Part shown: in pieces, positions 8,513 to 16,663 of the stretch
Layout: every line of letters starts with the position of its first letter
Numbering within the stretch: the first letter of the stretch is position 1
Notes under the pieces: generated by a model
Told to the model about the DNA's origin: nothing
What the model saw: only the letters and a program-made list of their open reading frames with translations
The model's database searches: none
From: Mycolicibacter senuensis
GTDB taxonomy: Bacteria; Actinomycetota; Actinomycetes; Mycobacteriales; Mycobacteriaceae
Length of the DNA stretch: 64,000 nt
NCBI RefSeq assembly: GCF_003284925.1
Contig: NZ_QMEX01000009.1
Span: forward strand, 1 to 64,000
Reading direction: 5' to 3'
Program-made: the position numbers and the translations under genes

Positions 8513-8609
8513 GACCGCCCTTCACGCTGGAGACCGGCCACGAGCGTGCGCAATCCCGGTCACGACGCGGCGCGTCGTACCGGGGACACGCACGCGCGCG
8601 AAGGGGGGC

Positions 8610-10280
8610 CTACAGCTCGCGGAGTTCGCGCTTGAGGATCTTGCCGGTGGGGTTGCGGGGCAACTCGTCGAGGAAGACCACCTCACGCGGCACCTTGTAG
8701 CGGGCCAGATGCTCCTTCACGTAGACCTTGATGGTGTCCTCGTCGACGGTGGAGCCTTCCTTCTTGACCACGAAGGCACGCAGCCGCGCCCCCCACTCCT
8801 TGTCCTCGACGCCCAGCGCGGTCGCCTCGACCACCTCGGGGTGCCCACTGATGAGGTCTTCGACCTCGGCGGGGAAGACGTTCTCACCGCCGGAGACGAT
8901 CATCTCGTCATCGCGGCCGGCCACGTAGAGCAGCCCGCGCTCATCGAAGTAGCCCACGTCGCCCGATGACAGCAGCCCGTCGATGATCTGTTTGCCCCCG
9001 CCGCCGGTGTAGCCCTCGAACGGGAAGAAGTTGCCGACGAAGATCCGTCCGACCTCGCCCTGCGGCAGTTGGTGGCCGTTGTCGTCGAGGATTCGGACCT
9101 TGACGCCCTTGACCACCCGGCCCACCGTTGCCGGGTTGTACTGCAGGTCGTCCGGATCGGCGATGGTGGCGAACGCGACCTCGGTGGAGCCGTACATGTT
9201 GTAGATCACCGGGCCCAGGTCCTTCATCGCCCGGGTGGCCAACTCGGCGCCGAGCTGTGAACCGGACACGAACACGATCCGCAGGTTCGACAGATCCGGC
9301 TTGGGACTGGTCTTCTCCAACTCGTCGAGGATCCGCGACAGCATGACCGGAACCACGACGATCCCGGTCACCTTGTGCTTCTCCAGGTCCTCCAGCACGG
9401 TGGCCGGCTTGAAGCGGCGTCGCAGCACCAGTGTCGAGCCGAAGAACATCGCCAGGGTGGCGTGCAGGTAGCCCAACGCGTGGAACATCGGCGACGGCAG
9501 CGACGTCACCTCACCGGCGCGGAACGGGACGTGCGACAGGATCCCGCCGATCGGGGCGAGGGTGGGCGGGGTGCTGCGGTTGGCGCCCTTGGGGGTGCCG
9601 GTGGTGCCGGAGGTCAAGATGATGATCGAGGCGTGCTTGGTGACCTTCGGCGCGCGGGCCTTGCTGCTGCGGGCGATCAGCTGCGCCAGCGTCTCGTCGG
9701 TGCTGCCCGAGGGTTGGTCGCTGTCGGGGTTGACTCCCAGCGCCCGCAGTTTGCCCAGCGGGGGGTCGGCCTGCGAGACCGCCTCGGTGTACTCGTCGTC
9801 GTAGATGATCAGCTTGGCGCCTTCGCGTTCGGAGACGTCCTTGATCTGTGGGCCGGAGAATTCGCTGTTGAGCAGGATCAGCCGGGCGCCGACCCGGGCG
9901 CAGCCGTAGTTGGCGATCAAGAACCAGCGGTGGTTGCGGGCCAGGATCGCCACCCCGTCGCCGCCCCGCACACCCATCTCGACTAGGCCGTTGGCCACCG
10001 CATTGGCGGCGTCGTCGAGCTCTTTGAAGGTGATGCTGCCGTCGTCGTCGATGACGGCCAGGCCATTCGGGTTGCGGCGGGCATTCAGCGCCGGAATCAT
10101 CCCGAGCTCGCCCCAGCGGGCTCCATCGGCGAGCGCGTTCGCAATGACGCCTGGGGATTCCAGCCTCAAAGCACCGGACTGCAGGATCTTGCGCAGGTAA
10201 TGCAGCTCGGCGCTTCCTCGTTCCAGGTAACGACCGAGCGTGGAGACGGCCTGACTTGGCAGGTCGGTGAGCTTTGCCAT
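8610..10280 (-). CDS. fadD2: FadD2, fatty-acyl-CoA synthetase
   Basis: 556 residues, near the 560 of M. tuberculosis FadD2, with the same neighbours. This ANL-superfamily ligase activates a fatty acid to acyl-AMP and then acyl-CoA. Visible motifs are the P-loop IILTSGTTGTPKGANRS (near residue 220), the A5 region YNMYGSTEVAFATIA, the A7/A8 hinge SGDVGYFDERGLLYVAGRDD with SGGENVFPAEVED, and the terminal lysine motif NPTGKILKREL. No transmembrane segment is evident. ATG 10280 has no Shine-Dalgarno site. A TAAGGT box ends 6 bases before it (10287-10292 on the minus strand), suggesting a leaderless mRNA. It is divergent from the polymerase gene. Confidence 0.92.
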   Translation of the reverse strand: MAKLTDLPSQAVSTLGRYLERGSAELHYLRKILQSGALRLESPGVIANALADGARWGELGMIPALNARRNPNGLAVIDDDGSITFKELDDAANAVANGLVEMGVRGGDGVAILARNHRWFLIANYGCARVGARLILLNSEFSGPQIKDVSEREGAKLIIYDDEYTEAVSQADPPLGKLRALGVNPDSDQPSGSTDETLAQLIARSSKARAPKVTKHASIIILTSGTTGTPKGANRSTPPTLAPIGGILSHVPFRAGEVTSLPSPMFHALGYLHATLAMFFGSTLVLRRRFKPATVLEDLEKHKVTGIVVVPVMLSRILDELEKTSPKPDLSNLRIVFVSGSQLGAELATRAMKDLGPVIYNMYGSTEVAFATIADPDDLQYNPATVGRVVKGVKVRILDDNGHQLPQGEVGRIFVGNFFPFEGYTGGGGKQIIDGLLSSGDVGYFDERGLLYVAGRDDEMIVSGGENVFPAEVEDLISGHPEVVEATALGVEDKEWGARLRAFVVKKEGSTVDEDTIKVYVKEHLARYKVPREVVFLDELPRNPTGKILKRELREL

Positions 10281-10286
10281 GGTCCA

Positions 10287-10292
10287 ACCTTA
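10287..10292 (-). promoter_or_regulatory. -10 box of a probable leaderless fadD2 transcript
   Basis: TAAGGT (minus strand) fits the mycobacterial TAnnnT -10 pattern. It is followed by 6 bases and then ATG 10280, so transcription should start at or next to the A of the start codon. Confidence 0.5.
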
Positions 10293-10334
10293 TGTGACGC
10301 AGGTCGCTGCCCGACAGCGGATTCGGCCTCTGGC

Positions 10335-10340
10335 TAGCAT
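10335..10340 (+). promoter_or_regulatory. -10 box of a probable leaderless transcript for the polymerase gene
   Basis: TAGCAT fits TAnnnT and is followed by 7 bases (GGCGGTC) and ATG 10348, with no ribosome-binding site. It faces the fadD2 -10 box, so the two genes share a compact divergent promoter region of about 50 bases. Confidence 0.5.
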
Positions 10341-10347
10341 GGCGGTC

Positions 10348-11580
10348 ATGGCCGGCGGATTGTCGCTGGACGTGGCGGGACACCGGGTGGCGGTTACCCA
10401 CCCGGGCAAGGTGGTGTTCCCCGGACGCGACGGCACCGCTTCGCGCACCAAGCTGGAGCTGATTCGCTACTACCTGGCGGTGGCCGACGGCGCGCTGGCC
10501 GGGGTGGCTGGGCGACCCATGATCCTCAAACGTTTCGTCGACGGCATCGACGCCGAGGCCGTCTTCCAGAAGCGGGCACCGGCCAACCGCCCGGACTGGG
10601 TGTCGGTCGCCGAACTGCACTATGCCTCGGGCCGGTCGGCGCAGGAGGTCGTCATCGACGATGCAGCCGGGCTGGCCTGGGTGATCAACCTGGGTTGCGT
10701 GGACCTCAATCCGCATCCGGTGCGCGCCGGCGATCTGGAGCACCCCGATGAGCTTCGGGTCGACCTCGATCCGATGCCCGGTGTCGACTGGACACAAATA
10801 GTCGAAGTGGCGCTGGTGGCCCGGGAGGTGCTGGCCGATCACGGGCTGACCGCCTGGCCGAAGACGTCCGGGTCGCGGGGTATGCACATCTACGCCCGGC
10901 TGGCACCCCGATGGGAGTTCCGGCAGGTGCGACTGGCCGCGCAGGCGGTGGCCCGCGAGATCGAACGGCGCACGCCGCAGTCGGCGACCAGCCGGTGGTG
11001 GAAAGAAGAGCGCGGCGCTCGTGTTTTTGTGGACTTCAACCAGAACGCCAAGGACCGCACGGTCGCCTCGGCCTATTCGGTGCGTGCCACCGTCGACGCC
11101 CGGGTGTCGACGCCGCTGCACTGGGACGAGGTGCCCGACGCCGACCCGGCGGCGTTCACCATGGACACCGTGCCGCAGCGGTTCGCGGAGATCGGCGATG
11201 CCTGGGCGGGCATGAACGACACGAGCGGCGATTTGGAGTCACTGCTGGAACTGGCCGAAGAGCAAGGTCCGGCAGAGAAGGCGCCGCGCGGAGCACGCAA
11301 GAACATCGGTGGCCGGCGCGCATCGCCGCTGCCGCTGATCGAGATCGCCCGCACCAAAACCAAAGACGAGGCGATGGCCGCCCTGGATGTCTGGCGCGAA
11401 AAACATGCCGCGGCGGCCAACCGGCTGGCGCCCGAGGATGTGCTGCTCGACGGTATGCGCGGCCCGAGTTCGATCTGGTACCGGGTCCGGATCAACCTGC
11501 AGCACGTTCCGGCCGGGCAGCGCCCGCCGCAGGAGGAGCTGATCGCCGACTACAGCCCGTGGGAAGACAGGAGAAGCTAA
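10348..11580 (+). CDS. LigD POL-domain-like primase-polymerase (PolD type, Rv0269c-like)
   Basis: 410 residues. This stand-alone protein resembles the polymerase domain of bacterial DNA ligase D, an archaeo-eukaryotic-primase-fold enzyme that adds ribo- or deoxynucleotides in gap filling and end joining. The catalytic acidic pair is in RVDLDPMPG (about residues 134-142). The histidine motif is SGSRGMHIYARL (about 174-185), and the third metal aspartate lies in FVDFNQNAKDRT (about 229-240). Beyond the POL domain it has a ~110-residue tail with a charged linker and the segment LLDGMRGPSSIWYRVRINLQ. No ligase or nuclease domain is present. The likely start is ATG 10348 (leaderless); ATG 10339 is in frame. 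The stop overlaps the convergent fadD stop by 4 bases. Confidence 0.87.
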   Translation: MAGGLSLDVAGHRVAVTHPGKVVFPGRDGTASRTKLELIRYYLAVADGALAGVAGRPMILKRFVDGIDAEAVFQKRAPANRPDWVSVAELHYASGRSAQEVVIDDAAGLAWVINLGCVDLNPHPVRAGDLEHPDELRVDLDPMPGVDWTQIVEVALVAREVLADHGLTAWPKTSGSRGMHIYARLAPRWEFRQVRLAAQAVAREIERRTPQSATSRWWKEERGARVFVDFNQNAKDRTVASAYSVRATVDARVSTPLHWDEVPDADPAAFTMDTVPQRFAEIGDAWAGMNDTSGDLESLLELAEEQGPAEKAPRGARKNIGGRRASPLPLIEIARTKTKDEAMAALDVWREKHAAAANRLAPEDVLLDGMRGPSSIWYRVRINLQHVPAGQRPPQEELIADYSPWEDRRS

Positions 11581-13235
11581 CCCGGGCGCAGGTAGCTCTG
11601 CCGCCCATACGTCACGAATTCGGCGTCCAGCGACCGCTTGTCATCGTCGGTCATCCGGGTGTAGACCGGGCGACCCCGCCCTTCCCAGCGATATACCGGG
11701 TCGTCGGTATGCCAACGTTGTTCCTGCAGCTCACGTTTGAGCACCTTGTTCGATCCCGTCACCGGCAGCCTGGCCGAGACCCGCAGGAAGCGCGGTGTGC
11801 CCTTGCCGCCGAGGTCGGCCTGGGCGCCCAGGTAGGTCGCGAACTCGGTCGTGTCGAACCCGTCCGGGTCGGCGACCTCGATCGCACCCATCACCTGATC
11901 GCCCGAGCGGGGGTCGGGCACGGCGTACACCCCGGCACTGATGACCAGCGGATGCCGGCGTAACACCCGTTCGATGGTCAGCGCCGAGGTGTTCTCGCCG
12001 TCGACCCGGATCCAGTCGCCGCGCCTGCCGGCGAAGTACAGGAAGCCGGCCTCGTCGCGGTACCCGAGATCGCCGGTCCAGTACCAGCCGTCGCGGACCT
12101 TGTCGGCGTCGGCGACATCGTTTTTGTAGTAGCCCTCGAAGTCGCGGGCGCCGTTCTTGTCCACGATCTCGCCGACCGCGTCGTCGGCATTGGTCACCCG
12201 GCCGTGCTCGTCGAGGACCGCCGCCGGGCATTCGGCGCGGGTCTGCGGGTCCACCACGGCGATACCGGCGTGTGCCGGGCGACCCAGCGCGCCGGGTGGG
12301 GCCGCCGGGTCGGGTATTGCGGCGTTGCCGCCCTCACTGGACCCGTAACCCTCGTGCAGCACAGCGCCGAACCGGCGGCGGAACTCCGCCTGATCCTGCG
12401 GTGATGCCTCGGTGCCGAAACCACGGACCAAGGTGTTGTCGGCATCGTCGGGATGTTCTTCGGTGGCCAGCAGATATCCCATGGCCTTTCCCACATAGGT
12501 GAAGAACGTCGCGCCGAAGTAGCGCACATCCGGCAGGAACTGCGACGCCGAGAACTTCGGTGTCAGGCAGATCGTGGCACCGTTGGCCAACGCCGGCGCC
12601 CACAGCGCCATGATCGCGTTGCCGTGGAACAGCGGCATGCAGCAGTAGTCGACGTCGGAGCGCACATGGCCGAACTTGGTGGTGGCCATCTCGGCGATCC
12701 GGGCCAACCGGCCCTGGCTGCACTTGACCGCCTTCGACGCACCGGTGGTGCCGGAGGTGAACAACAACAGCAGCAGTGACTCCGGGCCCACACCGGGCGC
12801 AGCAACCGGCTCCCCCCGATGCGCGCGCACCCGTTCGGCGTAGTGCGGCTCGTCGGTCACCAGGAAACGGTCGGGGCCCAGGCCGTGGTCCAGACCGCGC
12901 AGTCGATCGAATCCGTCAGTGTCGGTGACGATCAGCTGACAGTCCGCGTGACGGACCTCCGCGGCCAGTTCGGCATCGCCGCGAGTGGGATTGATCCCGA
13001 CGATCACCGCACCCGCCAGCGCGGCGGCGCCGAGCCAGAACACGAAATCTTCGGTGTTGTCCAGCAGTACTCCGATGTGGAAGGGCCCATCACGGCGGAG
13101 TTCGGCGGCCCACTCAGCACGCGCGGCAGACTCGCGCACCACCTCGTCCCAGGTCCAGTCCTGCTGGCGGGTGCGCAATCCCGGATGTTGGTCGCCGACG
13201 CGGGCCAACAGCATGGCGGCGATGTCGTCAGGCAT
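11577..13235 (-). CDS. FadD17/FadD1-like acyl-CoA synthetase
   Basis: 552 residues, ANL-superfamily ligase. The P-loop LLFTSGTTGASKAVKCS lies near residue 150, then CCMPLFHGNAIMALWAPAL, KFSASQFLPDVRYFGATFFTYVGK, the A5 motif HEGYGSSEGG, and the A8 region YWTGDLGYRDEAGFLYFAGR followed by GDWIRVDGENTSALTIERVL. These strings are close to M. tuberculosis FadD17, of the FATP-like very-long-chain or steroid-acid ligase type, and to FadD1. The substrate is not certain. The ATG touches the stop of a small upstream reading frame (TGAATG), so the gene may be translationally coupled. It appears to be the last gene of a minus-strand unit that begins with the XRE-cupin regulator. Confidence 0.85.
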   Translation of the reverse strand: MPDDIAAMLLARVGDQHPGLRTRQQDWTWDEVVRESAARAEWAAELRRDGPFHIGVLLDNTEDFVFWLGAAALAGAVIVGINPTRGDAELAAEVRHADCQLIVTDTDGFDRLRGLDHGLGPDRFLVTDEPHYAERVRAHRGEPVAAPGVGPESLLLLLFTSGTTGASKAVKCSQGRLARIAEMATTKFGHVRSDVDYCCMPLFHGNAIMALWAPALANGATICLTPKFSASQFLPDVRYFGATFFTYVGKAMGYLLATEEHPDDADNTLVRGFGTEASPQDQAEFRRRFGAVLHEGYGSSEGGNAAIPDPAAPPGALGRPAHAGIAVVDPQTRAECPAAVLDEHGRVTNADDAVGEIVDKNGARDFEGYYKNDVADADKVRDGWYWTGDLGYRDEAGFLYFAGRRGDWIRVDGENTSALTIERVLRRHPLVISAGVYAVPDPRSGDQVMGAIEVADPDGFDTTEFATYLGAQADLGGKGTPRFLRVSARLPVTGSNKVLKRELQEQRWHTDDPVYRWEGRGRPVYTRMTDDDKRSLDAEFVTYGRQSYLRPG

Positions 13236-13334
13236 TCAGCTGTGTACGAAGTCGGCGTACTGTTGCGGAAGGTCCTCGCGGGCAACCGGGGCCTGGGCAC
13301 CCGGGTACAGCTGCTTCAACGGATATACCCTCAT
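13236..13334 (-). pseudogene. 32-codon reading frame before the fadD gene, probably a gene relic
   Basis: The frame starts at ATG 13334 and encodes MRVYPLKQLYPGAQAPVARE... ending YADFVHS; its TGA abuts the fadD ATG. It has protein-like composition but no ribosome-binding site. In the same interval another frame, from about 13413, reads MSDPMMATESGAARG. The two frames together suggest the broken start and end of a former gene, but a real leader peptide cannot be excluded. Confidence 0.3.
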
Positions 13335-13426
13335 CAGCGCAGACTACCCAGGTCCGGAAAAGCCGGAGGCCGCGAGCGGCTCCCGACTCGGTGGCCATCA
13401 TCGGGTCGGACATGGTGATTCCGATT

Positions 13427-13549
13427 TCAGATCGGGTCGAATGGCGCCCACGCCTTGATGGCGAAACCCGTTCCGTCACGGATGACTTCGGCGCCGCCGT
13501 GCCCGCCGAGATGGGCGGGCAACACCAGGGCGTTGGAGTCGTGGGCCAC
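13427..13549 (-). pseudogene. 40-codon fragment, possible C-terminus of an MBL-fold hydrolase
   Basis: The frame begins at GTG 13549, 8 bases after the dehydrogenase stop. It reads (M)AHDSNALVLPAHLGGHGG... ending IKAWAPFDPI before TGA. The LVLPAHLGGHGG-RDG-GF pattern resembles the last strand region of metallo-beta-lactamase-fold hydrolases, so I read it as the tail of a gene whose front was deleted. The identification is by eye only and uncertain. Confidence 0.3.
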
Positions 13550-13557
13550 CCGGCTGA

Positions 13558-14442
13558 TCAGCCGGCGCGTCGGCGGGTGACCTCGGCGATACTGGCCCAG
13601 TCCAAGTCGGCGCCGACATGTTCGACGGCCTCCTCGAAGATTGCTTGCAGCACCGTGCCGGTAGGCAGCTCGACCTTCAGGTCCTCGGCCATGCCGAGGG
13701 CCAGCCGAAGATCCTTGAGCCCCAGCCTGCTGGTGAACCCCGGCGGCGTGTAACTACCGGTGGCGATAGCGCGCCCGTATCCGCCGTATACCGGTCCGGG
13801 GAAGACGGAATCGTTGATCAGTCCGACGAACGCTTCCGCGTCGAGACCGAGAGCTTCGAGCGTGGTGACCGATTCGGCGAGCGCCTGTAGCGCGTGAATG
13901 ATCAGGTAATTGGCCGAGATCTTGACGGCGGGAGCCGATTCCGCCGAAGGCCCGAAGTCGTGGATCCGCCTGCTCATCGCTTCGAGCGGAGCCCTGACCA
14001 CCGCACGGCTCTCCGGATCGCCGGAGGCCAGAATCGTGAGGTTGCCGCCCGCCACCGCTTCCGGTCGGCCGAGAACCGGTGCGCTCACATATCGACTGCC
14101 TCGTTGCGTTGCCGCAGAGGCGAATTCGCGTGCAGTCGCGGGACTGATCGTGGCGTGGTTGACATGGATGAACCCGTCGGGGGCGCCGGTCAGCCTCTCG
14201 GGGGTGAAGACCTGCCGGACCGCGTCGTCGTTGCTCAACATCGAGAAGACCACGCCGGTTCCGATAGCGTCCTCCGGGTCTGCGCCACGGGTTGCGCCGC
14301 GTTCGACGAGAGCAGCTGTCTTGGCCGCAGTGCGACTCCACACCGTCACGTCATAGCCGGCGTCGATCAGGCGCGCCGCCATCGCGGTACCCATGTTCCC
14401 CGCCCCGATGAATCCGACGCGATTTTCGCTGTCCATCAACAT
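13558..14442 (-). CDS. 3-Hydroxyisobutyrate dehydrogenase-family NAD(P)-dependent oxidoreductase
   Basis: 294 residues, beta-hydroxyacid dehydrogenase superfamily. The Rossmann motif VGFIGAGNMGTAMAARL is at residues 9-25, the substrate-binding strand GFIHVNHATISP near 90-101, and the catalytic-lysine helix VKISANYLIIHAL near 172 (usual form GxxGxGxxxKxxxN). The GG of the GxxG loop is replaced by FGPSAESAPA, as in imine-reductase or glyoxylate-reductase-like members, so the substrate may be unusual. AAGGAGAA lies just ahead of ATG 14442; ATG 14436 is equally well placed. It starts 24 bases after the XRE-cupin gene and should be cotranscribed with it. Confidence 0.85.
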   Translation of the reverse strand: MLMDSENRVGFIGAGNMGTAMAARLIDAGYDVTVWSRTAAKTAALVERGATRGADPEDAIGTGVVFSMLSNDDAVRQVFTPERLTGAPDGFIHVNHATISPATAREFASAATQRGSRYVSAPVLGRPEAVAGGNLTILASGDPESRAVVRAPLEAMSRRIHDFGPSAESAPAVKISANYLIIHALQALAESVTTLEALGLDAEAFVGLINDSVFPGPVYGGYGRAIATGSYTPPGFTSRLGLKDLRLALGMAEDLKVELPTGTVLQAIFEEAVEHVGADLDWASIAEVTRRRAG

Positions 14443-14466
14443 CTTTCTCCTTCATTGCGGCGGGTG

Positions 14467-15102
14467 CTACAGGTGTACGACGACCGACAGCACCTGGACT
14501 GTGTCGGCGGTCGGGTTGCGGTACCGATGCGGTGTCGCGGGGTCGAACGCAACGGAATCCCCTTCGCGCAACCGTACGGTCTCGAACCCGAGGACAGCTT
14601 CGATTTCACCCTGCAAGACATAGAGGTACTCCCGGCCGTCGTGTCGAATGGCTTGGCCGTTATCCGAGGACTGGCCGCCCGGTCCATAGACGACTTTGAG
14701 GAAGTCGACCTTGCTGTCGTGGCCGGCGGTGAGGCGCTCCCAGCGAACGCCCGAGGAAAGATCGATGCTGCGCCGATCATCGGCGCGTTGCACGATTCCC
14801 GCTCCGTCCGGGCCGGTCGCCCTTCCCCAGGACTCGGCCGCTACGGCGGGAACCGCGTCGACGGCCGGCGCACCGAACAACTCATCCAGGGTGGTACCCA
14901 GTTCGTGCGCCACTGCGTAGACCACGCGAGCCGAGGGTGTGGTCACGCCGCGTTCCACCTGGGAGAGCAGGCTTGGCGAACATCCCGCCCGACCGGCGAG
15001 TTCGCGTACCGACAAACCGCGCGCGGTGCGGATACGGCGAATCCGTCCACCGAGGTCGCTGGTGGGCCCCTTCGCTGCGCGGTCATCTGATTCGTCGGCC
15101 AC
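14467..15102 (-). CDS. XRE-family regulator with C-terminal cupin sensor domain
   Basis: 211 residues. The helix-turn-helix GLSVRELAGRAGCSPSLLSQVERG is at about residues 30-55, and a cupin_2 barrel is at about 135-211 (IRHDGREYLYVLQGEIEAVLG, VAFDPATPHRYRNP). This is the PuuR/HTH-cupin architecture, in which the barrel senses a small metabolite. GGAG at the right spacing (5 bases) supports GTG 15102. The in-frame GTG at 15108 overlaps that ribosome site and is less likely. It leads the minus-strand unit and faces a VOC gene across a 116-base gap with inverted repeats, so it is probably the local, self-controlled regulator. Confidence 0.87.
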   Translation of the reverse strand: MADESDDRAAKGPTSDLGGRIRRIRTARGLSVRELAGRAGCSPSLLSQVERGVTTPSARVVYAVAHELGTTLDELFGAPAVDAVPAVAAESWGRATGPDGAGIVQRADDRRSIDLSSGVRWERLTAGHDSKVDFLKVVYGPGGQSSDNGQAIRHDGREYLYVLQGEIEAVLGFETVRLREGDSVAFDPATPHRYRNPTADTVQVLSVVVHL

Positions 15103-15135
15103 CGTCACTCCACGTGTGTAGTATTACGGACACTA

Positions 15136-15152
15136 ACTGTACACATGACAGT
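15136..15152. promoter_or_regulatory. Inverted repeat ACTGT-N7-ACAGT, candidate XRE operator
   Basis: Symmetric 5-base arms lie in the divergent gap between the XRE-cupin gene and the VOC gene. XRE repressors commonly bind short inverted repeats of this size. It is listed as a candidate only. Confidence 0.4.
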
Positions 15153-15180
15153 CTTTACTGGCATCTTCGCGCCGCGCCGG

Positions 15181-15198
15181 TGTGCGCTATATTGCACA
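15181..15198. promoter_or_regulatory. Inverted repeat TGTGC-N8-GCACA near the VOC start
   Basis: Perfect 5-base arms end 20 bases before ATG 15219. The TATATT string in its spacer (around 15188-15193) could be a -10 box, so a bound repressor would block the VOC promoter. Confidence 0.45.
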
Positions 15199-15218
15199 TT
15201 AACGAGACGGAGGTCGCT

Positions 15219-15785
15219 ATGACCGTGACATCGCCCGCCACACTCGCCATCAACCACGTGGGGCTGACAGTCCCGGACATTCACGCCGCCATCGACTGGT
15301 ACGGAGCCGTCTTCGGCTTCCGGTGCATCATGGGTCCACGCGAACTCACCGCTGCCGGACATCCCGAGGCGTCGTCGGTGTTCGGCGCCCACTTTCGCCG
15401 AGCGTGGCAAGCGCACCTGCTCACCGGAAACTCGGTGGGAATCGAACTCTTCCAGTTCATTGACCCGCCGGCCGGGGAACTGCCGCCGCAGCGAGAAACG
15501 CTGCCATGGGCTGCCGCTGGGCTCTGGCAGCTGTGCATCACGCATCCAGACGTTCCAGCCATGATCGACCGCATCGTCGAGTACGGCGGCACCCTGGTGG
15601 CGTCGCCCTACCAGTTCGTGCCCGGCCGACCGTGGACGCTGGCCTACTCCATGGATCCGTGGGGCACCGTGCTCGAGCTGATGAGCCATAGCTACGCCGA
15701 GGCGTTCAGCAACTGGCCCCAGCCCGGGCAGTTGGTCCCGCCGACGCTCGTGCCACGGCCGAATCACCACGACGGCGCCGAGTAG
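15219..15785 (+). CDS. VOC-family protein (glyoxalase / lactoylglutathione-lyase-like)
   Basis: 188 residues. The first module begins LAINHVGLTVPDIHAAIDWYGAVFGF and carries the first metal His. The second module contains WQLCITHPDVPAMIDRIVEYGG with the second His. The terminal Glu is in SMDPWGTVLELMSHSYAE. These two histidines and one glutamate suit a mononuclear metal site. GACGGAGG precedes ATG 15219. It is divergent from the XRE-cupin regulator and is probably induced with the dehydrogenase/FadD unit. Its reaction could be isomerisation, dioxygenation or epimerisation of a CoA ester or acid; the sequence does not decide. Confidence 0.82.
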   Translation: MTVTSPATLAINHVGLTVPDIHAAIDWYGAVFGFRCIMGPRELTAAGHPEASSVFGAHFRRAWQAHLLTGNSVGIELFQFIDPPAGELPPQRETLPWAAAGLWQLCITHPDVPAMIDRIVEYGGTLVASPYQFVPGRPWTLAYSMDPWGTVLELMSHSYAEAFSNWPQPGQLVPPTLVPRPNHHDGAE

Positions 15786-15881
15786 CCGCCACCGACCTTC
15801 TATATGGTGATCCGGGACTTCAACGATTGAGACCCGAGAGCAAGGCGCCGAGCTCGATCCGGTTCGCCGACCTCAGCTGAT

Positions 15882-16643
15882 TCAGTTGATGGTGAAGCCA
15901 CCGTCGACGGCGAGGGTCTGCCCGGTGACGTAACCCCCGGCGTCGGAGGCAAGCCACACCACCGTGGCCGCGAGTTCCTCGGGATCGCCCATCCGTCCCA
16001 GCACGATGCGGTGCGCGATGCTCTCCAGGTAGCCCGGACGGTACTGGTCGGTCATCTCCGTCTGGAAGAAGCCCGGCGCAATCGCGTTGACTCGGATGCC
16101 CTTCCGGCCGCCCCACTGTTGAGCCAGGTCGCGGGTCAGACCGATCAGGCCGGCCTTGCTCGCGGCATACGCCGCTTGCGGCAGTCCCGCCGTGGTCAGC
16201 CCCAGAATGCTGGAGATGTTGACGATCGACGAACCGGGCTGCATCACCCGTCCGCAGGCCTGCGCGGCCCAGTAGGCCCCGTTGAGGTTGATGTCGATCA
16301 CCTCGCGGAACTGCTCCGGGGTCTCGCGGGTGGCGGGGTGCGCCGTACCGATACCGGCGTTGTTGATCAGCACATCGACGCGGCCGAACCGCTCCATGGC
16401 GGCCTCGACCATATTGGTCGCGGCATCCGGGTCGGCGATGTCGGTCGCCACGGGCAGGGCGGTGCGTCCCGTCGCCGCGACCAGCTCGGCGGCCGCGGCG
16501 AGTTTCTCCACCCGCCGCGCCGCCAACACGACATCAGCCCCCGCCTCGGCGAAGGCCCGGGCGAAATACACGCCCAGGCCTGAGGATGCCCCGGTCACCA
16601 CCGCGACCCGGCCGTCCATCCGGAACTTGTCCAGTACGCTCAC
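15882..16643 (-). CDS. Short-chain dehydrogenase/reductase (SDR)
   Basis: 253 residues, classical SDR. The cofactor motif TGASSGLG is at about residues 16-23, NNAG at about 94-97, the catalytic Ser in IVNISSILG and Tyr/Lys in YAASKAG, followed by RVNAIAPGFFQTEMT. It oxidises or reduces a hydroxyl or keto group with NAD(P). GTG 16643 is chosen because the protein then begins MSVLDKFRMDGRVAVVTG and GAAAGGTG precedes it. The frame stays open 62 codons further upstream, but that part is not SDR-like. It is the third gene of the operon acad-aph-sdr on the minus strand, 20 bases after the aph stop. Confidence 0.88.
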   Translation of the reverse strand: MSVLDKFRMDGRVAVVTGASSGLGVYFARAFAEAGADVVLAARRVEKLAAAAELVAATGRTALPVATDIADPDAATNMVEAAMERFGRVDVLINNAGIGTAHPATRETPEQFREVIDINLNGAYWAAQACGRVMQPGSSIVNISSILGLTTAGLPQAAYAASKAGLIGLTRDLAQQWGGRKGIRVNAIAPGFFQTEMTDQYRPGYLESIAHRIVLGRMGDPEELAATVVWLASDAGGYVTGQTLAVDGGFTIN

Positions 16644-16663
16644 GTGAGTCACCTTTCGTAGAT

